From Symsagittifera roscoffensis (Eukaryota > Xenacoelomorpha > Acoela > Convolutidae): DNA of 64,000 nt. How positions within the stretch are numbered: the stretch's first letter is position 1; every line of letters starts with the position of its first letter. This document shows positions 31,014 through 40,515 of this stretch, one piece after another. The notes under the pieces were generated by a model. The model was not told the origin of the DNA. It saw only the letters and a program-made list of their open reading frames with translations, and made no database searches. Location: positions 13,398,027 to 13,462,026 of the forward strand of contig NC_087068.1 in assembly GCF_963678635.1 (NCBI RefSeq), written 5' to 3'. The translations under genes were made by a program, and so were the position numbers.

Positions 31014-33619
31014 AATTATTAATTTTTCTCCAACTCCTTTTTCTAGTAATCTCAAATCAAAACATAAACCCTTCTCCTCGTACAGGACCACAAGATTTAT
31101 TAGTAACACATTACGATTGTGAAGAAAATGAACAAAAAACACTACATAAATATGCAATAAATCAAGTATCACAATGTGAAACAGAACCACAAGCTATAGA
31201 AACCACAGATGTAATAGCAACACTCTATTCAAAAGCCCGAGCAACAACAGTTACAGGTTATAAATTCACAGCAACATTTTCCGAAAAGAAAGTACATTGT
31301 TCACAAGTCTCGAACGGAAACAAAAACCGACTTGACCATGAATCATTCTATCAGAGTAATATAGAACGTCTTTTACATCTCAATCCCGACGATTGTAAAA
31401 ATGAATTACTTAGACTAAACATCACACAAAATAAAAACTCCCAAAGAAAATTAGTTAATTTTCAAGTTTTTTCAGACTCTGTACATCAATCACAACTTGA
31501 AAGACACCAAGGACATATAAAACTAGACGAAAAATACCCATATAACGGCGCACACGGACGATTAACCTATGACCTACACGATAAACATTGGATACCACAC
31601 ATTGGTATAAATGACCCATCAAACTGCAAAGCAGACACAAAAAATAAAGGATACCAAGAAATAATGTTTTTTGATTGGAAAATACAACTCGAAAAAATAC
31701 AACTAACACGAGATTTATCAGATAATACAATGATCTATCAAGGAATCCGATTACCTTGTAAAAATGATCAAGGTTATTGCGACCCTACAACGAGAACACA
31801 AGCAACAATTGTTTGGTTCCCCGAAGATACATGTACAACATTTCAAGTAGCAAAAATACACGCTCGTATGATAAAATTTCACGAAAAATATTTTATACAA
31901 TCAATTCCATATGAACAAGTCCATCCATCACGAAAACTAAGTTCTAATTTTAGAAACATAGACAATATAGAAAATAAATTGACACGTTTTCAAATATACC
32001 AAGAAACAGAACTTGCATGTAAATACAGGAATCCACTCCATAGAACACAATACTCTGAAATATTAGTCGAATACGAAAAAGGATTCGACATGACCACTGG
32101 AAAAGTAAAAATCGACCCATATGCCACAGGTCATCCTCTAAACGAAGGAACATCCTATATACCAGTTAATTTTGAAAAAAGCAACGGACAACCTGGTGGA
32201 CATCTAAAACCCCATGACACCAGAAGCACACGCTTACAAGAATTATCACTAATGAATACTACATATTTCGGTAATATCCACTATGATATTCATTTAGATA
32301 TGAAACTAGATTATACAATTAGCCGAATTTTTCAAGAAATGTCACTCTCCGAATTAGAAACACTACACCACCTATGCGAATTAGAACGAACACAAATATT
32401 ACAATCACTTGCACTAGCAGTATTAAAAATACCCTATGCAGGATACTTATTATCTGGAAATAGATCAAATTTTTTAGACTATGAAGGAAACATCTTATGG
32501 TTTTATACTTGTACTAAAAAAGTATCACCACTATACGTTTTTGAAGATAAACGATGTTATAAAAGAATCCCTATCTTTTATAAGAATAAAGTACATTTCG
32601 TGGATACACTTTCACGAAGAACCTATTTCTGGGATACCGCAGTCCCATGTGGATCAGAAAACAGCCACAATGTAGTACAACTAAACCCTGATGAAAATAA
32701 ATATTACCTTCTCACTCCATATCCCACATTAATGCAATCACTCAAAAAATTCTCACCAGAAAGCATTCGCGCTATTGCTCGAAACCCAAATATAGACTTA
32801 CAATCAATAGGAATCTATTCAAAATCAGATATTCAACATCACATTAGAACACAACAATTCCAAGAATTATTAACACAAATGGACACTATACAAAGACAAT
32901 CAATAGACCAAAATTTACGCAAACTTGCAGAAACCGCAGGATTTGCCGATATCTACACGCAAGACTATAGCGGATATTTTAAAGACATTAAAGATTATAT
33001 ATATCTAAACGGTGAAAAATACCGTCCCCAAGATATATCACCAATTAACATTTTTAGCTTTGTTACACTCAAAAATGAGATCCTCGATTTTCTAGGATGG
33101 CCCTACTACATCTTAGAAAAATTGACTATTTTATACGCAATGTTTAACTTTATTGGATTTCTTTTCTCACTTTTAAAAGGAATCTACAACACATGTGCTA
33201 TACACACACAAGTAAACAGACAAGCAAGCGTAGCACGCATACTCTTTGCAGGATTTTTTGGAATCTTTTCTACATCTATAAACAAAATTCTTTTAGACGC
33301 ACAAATAAAAGAATATAACACAAAAATAGCAACACGACAAAATACATACGACGAAGAACATAACAATGTAGACATAACGCCAACGGCACCACAATTACCA
33401 GCCCTACCAAATAACCATCCACTATCCCTAGTCCCACGAAATTTTCGAAATTTAGCCATCACACATAATCCAAATTTTCGACTCACCACATTACAAAGTC
33501 CCATTCAACATATAATGACACACCAGTCACAAGATGATAATACTTATGAACAAATTATTGAACAACCCCATACCACCGCTTTTCAGTCTCAAAATAATCA
33601 TTTTTTTAGCCCACGATGA
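31001..33619 (+). CDS. env: Envelope-like membrane glycoprotein, 872 aa
   Basis: ATG at 31001. Residues 1-20 form a signal peptide (Leu/Ile/Phe-rich). A large ectodomain with many Cys and several N-glycosylation sequons (LNITQ, MNTTYF, N487-R-S) follows. The block around 484-550 (LSGNRSNFLD, C504, C519 in RCYKRIPI, VHFVD, C550) resembles the conserved core of glycoproteins of chuviruses and relatives, a negative-strand RNA virus group whose glycoprotein genes have been captured by LTR elements of invertebrates; this is my recollection of the family and needs a profile search. Membrane segments lie at about 700-727 and 744-763, then a cytoplasmic tail of about 110 aa. The stop overlaps the next ORF as ATGA. 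A role in cell-to-cell spread is possible but not shown. Confidence 0.8.
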   Translation: MYILKLLIFLQLLFLVISNQNINPSPRTGPQDLLVTHYDCEENEQKTLHKYAINQVSQCETEPQAIETTDVIATLYSKARATTVTGYKFTATFSEKKVHCSQVSNGNKNRLDHESFYQSNIERLLHLNPDDCKNELLRLNITQNKNSQRKLVNFQVFSDSVHQSQLERHQGHIKLDEKYPYNGAHGRLTYDLHDKHWIPHIGINDPSNCKADTKNKGYQEIMFFDWKIQLEKIQLTRDLSDNTMIYQGIRLPCKNDQGYCDPTTRTQATIVWFPEDTCTTFQVAKIHARMIKFHEKYFIQSIPYEQVHPSRKLSSNFRNIDNIENKLTRFQIYQETELACKYRNPLHRTQYSEILVEYEKGFDMTTGKVKIDPYATGHPLNEGTSYIPVNFEKSNGQPGGHLKPHDTRSTRLQELSLMNTTYFGNIHYDIHLDMKLDYTISRIFQEMSLSELETLHHLCELERTQILQSLALAVLKIPYAGYLLSGNRSNFLDYEGNILWFYTCTKKVSPLYVFEDKRCYKRIPIFYKNKVHFVDTLSRRTYFWDTAVPCGSENSHNVVQLNPDENKYYLLTPYPTLMQSLKKFSPESIRAIARNPNIDLQSIGIYSKSDIQHHIRTQQFQELLTQMDTIQRQSIDQNLRKLAETAGFADIYTQDYSGYFKDIKDYIYLNGEKYRPQDISPINIFSFVTLKNEILDFLGWPYYILEKLTILYAMFNFIGFLFSLLKGIYNTCAIHTQVNRQASVARILFAGFFGIFSTSINKILLDAQIKEYNTKIATRQNTYDEEHNNVDITPTAPQLPALPNNHPLSLVPRNFRNLAITHNPNFRLTTLQSPIQHIMTHQSQDDNTYEQIIEQPHTTAFQSQNNHFFSPR

Positions 33620-35421
33620 GCCGCCAACTTGGATCACTACACCGATCAAATTCCCACCCAACCAATCTTACCTCTCCAATCCCAATAATACCACTTTTTG
33701 CTTTTCCGCCACCCGATTTTCCATCTAGTAATGTAACATCAGGCATGAATTCCGACACTAATTCACACATCTCAGTTTTATATTCCATCTCACAACTCAA
33801 TAACCCGAATATTGAAACCCCCGATGAATTTGCCGACTCAGAACCATCCCCATCCAATAATTTTCATAACTCTTCTAATTTTTCTCAACCCCCTTTTCAA
33901 CCCATATTATCCAATAACCCTGACCCAATCACCCCCACACCCTCTTATGCTTCCCAAGTTACCCCAACCTACTCCTCATACCACTCTGACCAATCATCTC
34001 ATTCTCCAGACACCCCCCGAATCTCCCCAGAGCTAGATAATTTTATTACCCTTCAACAACAACCCTACCACCTTAATACCCCAACCATAAACCAAATCTC
34101 CTCCACTATAAATTCATCCAACCCCCCTACCCCTACACCCTCTTCAAATTATACTGAATCATTAGCACCATCATCCACATCAACTGAATCTTCACTCAAC
34201 ACTAATAGAGCTTACCGCACTTTTAAAAGAAAGTTCCCCAACCATCCTTTCCCAGCAAAACCAGGAACAGCCCGTGAATACATCAACCACCCCAAGCATA
34301 CTAACACAAAAGAATTTTTAGCCATCACCTTACCCTCATTCCCACAATACACCTTAAACACCCCCCACGACACTAACGAAACACGCAACTTCGTAGATGA
34401 ATACGTTTTAATGCCCACTCTCTCTTGGACCTCATATTATCATTTCACTAACCCTCTTTGCTTACCTTTATCTAACACTCACATCGATATAGAGCGAAAT
34501 ACGGACATGCTATATCGACTCACTACACCACTAACCGCTAGACAATTTACTTACGTTGGATATAAAAAATCACTAAAAACACACACTGCACCTAGAGCTA
34601 ACGAATATACACTCGAATACTATGATCACAACATCATCAGAGCTAACCAAGATCAATTCTTAGACGACGATCGCTTCGCTAATCCACAAATTACCGAGAA
34701 ATTTTTCATCAAGACACCATATACATTCACACTAAACATCTTCGACCGAAAGTTTGATCACATTATTTCAGAAGCACTAACAGACACACAAGCATACGAA
34801 AGTTTTAAAGAACGCTTCCAAATATTTTCACTAACCTTTCATTTCCTTGCACCACACGAAAGAGATTTACACTGCTCACACGATATTATGTTGCGCACTA
34901 AACAAACCCACACATATAGTTATTATCGCTTCATCCAAAATCACTTTGACCTACACACACCCTCTAGACAACCACACCATCGTTTTCAATTCATTAATTC
35001 CAAATACACTTCACCATTTTTCCTAAATTTCACATATTGTATTAAAGACACTAACCTCCATGGTATTCTTCGTAATTATGACCCCATAACCCAAATGTAC
35101 ATCTTCTGTCCCATCACCAAGACCTTCAACGCCGAAGAATCCCGACCCTTCCTTATCCCGCACGAGTTTGTACAACCTATAGAAATCCCAATTTTAGAAT
35201 TCATCCACAACACTAAATTCAATCACAAATTATATAATCTAATCCAAAACACACCTTATGAGTTTGCAGTTGGCACTGAAGAACTAACCACTATTAAGGC
35301 ACTTCAATTGCTTTGGCCACTGCTTCAGACTAAAAATATCATCCGCATTCTAGCTAAACTACTAACAACTTCAGAACTAATTCACGACATCTTCCCCCAC
35401 GGTTTTTTCCCCGACGACTAA
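33616..35421 (+). CDS. Unrecognised C-terminal ORF of the element, 601 aa
   Basis: ATG at 33616 inside the env-like stop (ATGA, 33616-33619); stop TAA at 35419-35421. Residues 1-195 are low complexity (Pro, Ser, Thr, Asn). From about 200 the protein looks globular: RTFKRKFPNHPF, VLMPTLSWTSYYHFTN, YTFTLNIFDRKFDHII, SLTFHFLAPHERDLHCSHD and a helical C-terminus with LLWPLLQTKNIIRILAKLL. No signal peptide, no clear membrane segment and no motif I recognise. Its intact length, matching composition and tight overlap with env argue for translation by reinitiation. It could be a matrix-like, accessory or silencing-related factor; nothing in the sequence decides. Confidence 0.75.
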   Translation: MSRQLGSLHRSNSHPTNLTSPIPIIPLFAFPPPDFPSSNVTSGMNSDTNSHISVLYSISQLNNPNIETPDEFADSEPSPSNNFHNSSNFSQPPFQPILSNNPDPITPTPSYASQVTPTYSSYHSDQSSHSPDTPRISPELDNFITLQQQPYHLNTPTINQISSTINSSNPPTPTPSSNYTESLAPSSTSTESSLNTNRAYRTFKRKFPNHPFPAKPGTAREYINHPKHTNTKEFLAITLPSFPQYTLNTPHDTNETRNFVDEYVLMPTLSWTSYYHFTNPLCLPLSNTHIDIERNTDMLYRLTTPLTARQFTYVGYKKSLKTHTAPRANEYTLEYYDHNIIRANQDQFLDDDRFANPQITEKFFIKTPYTFTLNIFDRKFDHIISEALTDTQAYESFKERFQIFSLTFHFLAPHERDLHCSHDIMLRTKQTHTYSYYRFIQNHFDLHTPSRQPHHRFQFINSKYTSPFFLNFTYCIKDTNLHGILRNYDPITQMYIFCPITKTFNAEESRPFLIPHEFVQPIEIPILEFIHNTKFNHKLYNLIQNTPYEFAVGTEELTTIKALQLLWPLLQTKNIIRILAKLLTTSELIHDIFPHGFFPDD

Positions 35422-35503
35422 CAGGTAAGTATGAATTAAATGAATATAACTAACTAATTGAAATATTAAAAAACTCACCATACTTTATTCATGTTTTCTT
35501 TAG
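35422..35503 (+). promoter_or_regulatory. Candidate short intron directly after the last ORF
   Basis: CAG/GTAAGT (cut after 35424) is a near-perfect donor, one base after the last stop codon. A pyrimidine-rich tract ending TTTTCTTTAG (AG at 35502-35503) is a good acceptor, with TAACTAAC as a possible branch site between them. Intron length would be 79 nt. Either it is removed from the 3' region, or its donor or acceptor is used with distant partners. Confidence 0.55.
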
Positions 35504-37041
35504 ATTTTTAGCCTTCATCCGACGATCACCTACAAAAACCACAAAAGACAAATAAAAATCGCAAATTTCATCAAACAAGATTTCAAAAATTCTATTAATC
35601 TCTTACACTTATAAATTAATAAATTTAATACCAATGCAGTAAATTCATTTCTAAAATTTTCCCCACAAGCAGTAAATCTAATCATGATGAAAATTTGTAA
35701 CTTAAAATTCCCCCATAACTAGCAGTAAATTTCCAAATTCTATGCAGTAAATTAATAAAATGCAATTGCAGTACTAACCTTTTGATATTTTCATTCATTC
35801 GCACAGAAATTCTATCCACATTCGCACAGCTCGCCCACGAAGAATTGTTTAAAATAATGAATTTCAGTTTCAAGTTTTCACACTCAACAACTCTAACATA
35901 TAATAACATGTTTCAAACTTTCCTTTAACCCGGTTGGAAAGGAATCATATACTAAACAAAACTAACCAACGCAGCTTACTAAATACCACAAATCATAGAA
36001 TAACAGCATGACTAAGAAAAGGAAACCAACGGTACCCAAACCGGATTAACCCAGTTTAAAACTGGATAATTTATTCTTTTGAAGACTATTATAAAGTCTA
36101 AGAAAGAAATAATAAAACACAAAAAAGTCGAAAGACAAACCCATACCACAAACAATTTACTTTTTGGAAAAAGGACATAACCAACAAGACATAAGAAAAA
36201 CCACAACAAACCCAACATAAAACGTTGTCACATAACAGGACCCCTCACAAAAACCGCATGAAATCATACTCCCACTCCTGGCCTAACCCACCAGGAAGGA
36301 CGTACTGAGCATGCTCTATAGCCGGTCTAACCCACCGCGCTACATCCACGCTTTGTGACCACACCTTTATTTTTAATAAGAGCTACTCAAGTGTGAGTAA
36401 CTCTTCAAAATAACCGAACTAAAACAAAAAGCTTTTGTGAAAACAACTAACTAAAATCATTATTAAAAAATATTAAACTAATAAAAGTTTTATAAAATGT
36501 AAAATCACATGATGCAATATATAGATCAGAATACAACACCAAGGACGAACATCAAAAGACAAGACGACCCCACTACACTCGAGAGAGAATGACCAACTAC
36601 AATCGATATGCCGCTCACAATCACAACTCAAAGGATTTAGAGTACGACTTGACCTCGCAGAAAAGGACTTCATTGAACTAGACCAATGACCACCTCGATG
36701 TTCAAGTATACGTACAGATCCGAGTAACCAGGCATCCCCTCCACGCACAATCTCCACGCCATTCCCAAGCTAGATCAGACACAAAAGAAGTTCTCCACGA
36801 AGAACAGAAAAACCTGACATAGCCAACCATTCTGAAATCAGATTTGAGTTTGTTGCGAAGACTTAGTCGTTGTCACAAGAAGAACACAACGTCTTATGTC
36901 TCTAACTCCAGCTTCCTGGAACTTCCCTAACAAAAGAGGAAACGGAAGAAAATTATGATGTTCGCCAAAAACAAACGTCCATCATCCATCCTTCGAATTG
37001 CAGAAGAACTATTCTAAAAAACTCTGTAAAACCCGGATGGG
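35504..37041 (+). other. 3' region of the retroelement without large ORF
   Basis: About 1.5 kb. GCAGTAAAT-type phrases recur at 35634-35775. A GC-richer patch at 36265-36360 contains two related copies of CCTAACCCACC/TCTAACCCACC. A purine tract (AAAAGAGGAAACGGAAGAAAA, one C) at about 36932-36952 is the best polypurine-tract candidate but lies about 90 nt before the LTR; the bases immediately before the LTR are only a weak purine run (GGATGGG). Confidence 0.5.
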
Positions 37042-37451
37042 TGGAACCTGATCTAAACTACATTTTATGATTGGATAAATTAAATGTTTTACCAATGTAA
37101 AGTATTTAATATTAACCAATCATGATCCATCTAACTAACAACCCACTTATTTGTAAGTGCTGAAGTTACTTGTAATTTCAGCACCAGAGAGATTTGAATT
37201 TAACTTAGAAATTAGTTGGACTCTCCCGAGCACTTCAGCAGCCGCAATAAACCAGTATACCCTAGATCTATTGAGCCTAGCAGAGACTAGTTAAACAACC
37301 TGAGACTAGATAGTATAAGAGTAAGATTAGGATCGGTATTAGACTAAGAAGTTGCACGAATCTATCCGGCCGAAAATAAGATAGCGTGACGAGCAGACGG
37401 TGTACCCTATCCGAAATTACTCTATGAGTTAACCACATCGGTCCTAACTCA
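37042..37451 (+). repeat. 3' LTR
   Basis: 410 bp, one visible difference from the 5' LTR (T in place of A18861). AATAAA lies at 37246-37251. It is followed by AAGG (37452-37455), the right arm of the target duplication. Confidence 0.95.
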
Positions 37452-40315
37452 AAGGGCAAAAAATCGTTTTCTTCATTTTTTCTGAAACAATATTTTGATG
37501 TTATGAACTAATATAAAGCCGTGCATCAAAAAGCACGACTTATGAAAATTTTCATTTGAAATTATCCATGCAAAAATACAGGACTCAGGTAAATTTGTTT
37601 GATCAAAGATTAAAACTATAAGGTGCTTTAATTAGACTTATCGAACAAAGCAATATAGGACCAATACATGAGCTGTTCAGTTTTCCGAAAACTGATGTTT
37701 AAAAATCCTCTGCTTGAAAATTACCTACAATTTTTTTTCAGGGATGGGCAATGTTGTCTCATGCTCAAGAAATGAGCGTTTATCAAGGTTGGCCTCGAGA
37801 AAGCGTTAATTAGATTGAGAGCTGGAGATATAAACACTTTACGACCCCTCCGCGCGGCACATTCTGAAAGAAACTCACTTCACTGAAGATTTTTAATGAA
37901 TTTTTTCGAAATCTAAGCTATTGCTTGTAAACATCCGACCAACAAAAAATTAACCATGGGAACCAATTTTAATTACAACAACCCTAATTACAGTTTTCAA
38001 CCGCTGATTGCCTTCATAAGTCAAACTGCGAAACAGTATACTCAACTTGATCAATTGCGGACGTAGCTTGCAATTTCTTCAGAATTGCAGCTCAATGTTA
38101 GGTTGCTCAAATTTTGGTTTTCAAGAATCGTGTTTAGCTTAGAAGAGAAAAGTGATTTTATTTTTATGAGATAGCTTGTCTAATCTTGGTAAAAAGTTAG
38201 ATATATTTGTCAGATTTGCAAATAAGTAGATTGTTTCATACCATCGCTTTGAAAATGTATAAAAAGATGGAAAACTGTATATTTTCTAGGTCATTTGTTG
38301 ATACCTAAAAACTGTTTATATTTCGATTTTCAAACGAAAAAAAAATCACTGACGTAAGCAAACGAACTACAGTTTTTTGGCACGCCAATGGTTGATACAC
38401 GTTTTCTGCAAAATGCTCGTTAAATTGTTATAGGAAATCTAAATGGATAGAAAAGTTCGCATACCTTTGCAACCTCGTCAACAATTTGAACTTAGCTGTA
38501 TATTTTGAAAATCTTCCCCCATCTCCCTCGAAAAAAATCCTTTAATTGTTTGTGTGTAGATGATTGTGTGTAGTAAATTTTGTGCTGCTTTTGAATTACT
38601 CAACAAGGATTAAAATAGATAGATGGGATGAGAAATTAGCAGTTTTTGAATACTTCTATAAAAAATCTTGTTTCAACTACGGTAAAGTCTAATATGAGTT
38701 CCATCATTTCTGAACTTTACCTCACCCAGATCCGACAAGGATAGTAATTTAATTTAGTTTTTATGAACTTAGTTGGACTGAGAGGGCAGATAATTGAAAA
38801 TACCCAGTTTTTTTCAGAACGTGTTTTAGTCGGAAGGCCAGTGGCCAAGAAAGGGCAGAAAATCGTTTTCTTCATTTTTTTTGAAACAAAATTTTGATGT
38901 TATGAACTAATATAAAGCCGTGCATCAAAAAGCACGACTTATGAAAATTTTCATTTGAAATTATCCATGCAAAAATACAGGACTCAGGTAAATTTGTTTG
39001 ATCAAAGATTAAAACTATAAGGTGCTTTAATTAGACTTACCGAACAAAGCAATATAGGACCAATACATGAGCTGTTCGGTTTTCCCAAAAACTGATGTTT
39101 AAAAATCCTCTGCTCAAAAATTACGTGCTTTTTTTTCAGGGATGGGTAATGAAGTCTCATGCTCAACAAATGAGCGTTTATCAAGGTTGGCCTCGAGAAA
39201 GCGTAAATTCGATTGAGAGGTGGAGATATAAACACTTTACGACCTCTCCGCGCGACACATTCTGAAAGAAACTCACTTCACTGAAGATTTTTAATGAATT
39301 TTTTCGAAATCTAAGCTATTGCTTGTAAACATCCGACCAACAAAAAATTAACCATGGCAACCAATTTTAATTACAACAACCCTAATTAAAACTTTCAACC
39401 GCTGATTGCCTTCATAAGTCAAACTGCGAAACAGTATACTCAACTTGATCAATTGCGGACGTAGCTTGCAGTTTCCTCAGAATTGCAGCTCAATGTTAGG
39501 TTGCTCAAATTTTTGTTTTTAAGAGTCGTGTTTTGCTTAGAAGAGGAAAGTGATTTTATTTTCATGAGATAGCTTGTCTAATTTTAGTAAAAATTTAGAT
39601 ATATTTGTCAGATTTGCAAATAAGTAGATTGTTTCATACCATTGCTTTGAAAATGTATAAAAAGATGGAAAACTGTATATTTTCTAGGTCATTTGTTGAT
39701 ACCTAAAAACTGTTTATATTTCGATTTTCAAACGAAAAAAAAATCACTGACGTAAGCAAACGAACTACAGTTTTTTGGCACGCCAATGGTTGATACACGT
39801 TTTCTGCAAAATGCTCGTTAAATTGTTATAGGAAATCTAAATGGATAGAAAAGTTCGCATACCTTTGCAACCTCGTCAACAATTTGAACTTAGCTGTATA
39901 TTTTGAAAATCTTCCCCCCTCTCCCTCGAAAAAAATCCTTTAAAAGTTTGTGTGTAGATGATTGTGTGTAGTAAATTTTGTGCTGCTTCTGAATTACTCA
40001 AGAAGGATTAAAATAGATAGATGGGATGAGAAATTAGCAGTTTTTGAATACTTCTATAAAAAATCTTGTTTCAACTACGGTAAAGTCTAATATGAGTTCC
40101 ATCATTTCTGAACTATACCTCACCCAGATCCGACAGGGATAGTAATTTAATTTAGTTTTTCTGAACTTAGTTGGACTGATTAACTAGAAAGGGCAGATAT
40201 TTGAAAATACCCAGTTATTTTCAGAACGTGTTTTAGTCGGAAGACTAGTGGCCAAGAAAAGGCAGAAAATTGTCTTCTTCATTTTTTCTAAAACAATATT
40301 TTGATGTTATGAACT
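37452..40315. repeat. 1.4-kb tandem repeat array
   Basis: Unit boundaries (AAGGGCAGAAAATCG-type) lie at 37452, 38851 and about 40259, giving periods of 1399 and about 1408 bp. Copies match closely along their whole length (GCCGTGCATCAAAAAGCACG, TAACCATGGNAACCAATTTT, TTTTCTAGGTCATTTGTTG). The third unit runs into the assembly gap, so the array may be longer than shown. No convincing ORF. The array continues to the left of the LTR element at 18228-18525. Confidence 0.93.
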
Positions 40316-40515
40316 NNNNNNNNNNNNNNNNNNNNNNNNNNNNNNNNNNNNNNNNNNNNNNNNNNNNNNNNNNNNNNNNNNNNNNNNNNNNNNNNNNNNN
40401 NNNNNNNNNNNNNNNNNNNNNNNNNNNNNNNNNNNNNNNNNNNNNNNNNNNNNNNNNNNNNNNNNNNNNNNNNNNNNNNNNNNNNNNNNNNNNNNNNNNN
40501 NNNNNNNNNNNNNNN
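40316..40515. other. Assembly gap, 200 N
   Basis: A run of exactly 200 N at the point where the 1.4-kb array is interrupted. The round number suggests a placeholder of unknown true length; collapsed tandem repeats are the likely cause. Confidence 0.97.

Larger units (their letters stand above)
18526..37451 (+). mobile_element. Giant Ty3/gypsy-class LTR retroelement with envelope-like gene, apparently intact
   Basis: 18,926 bp from TG to CA. The LTRs are 410 bp each, differ by eye only at 18861 (A in the left, T in the right), and are flanked by AAGG (18522-18525 and 37452-37455). Internal order is a 1.25-kb leader, a 155-aa basic ORF, gag-pol (2740 aa), a 0.6-kb spacer, two tiny hydrophobic ORFs, a 378-codon frame without ATG, an 872-aa envelope-like ORF, a 601-aa ORF, and a 1.6-kb 3' region. 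Domain order PR-RT-RNaseH-IN with a GPY/F module places it in Ty3/gypsy (Metaviridae). Typical members are 5-12 kb, so this one is unusually large. Absence of stops in the big frames and near-identical LTRs indicate very recent insertion. Confidence 0.95.
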
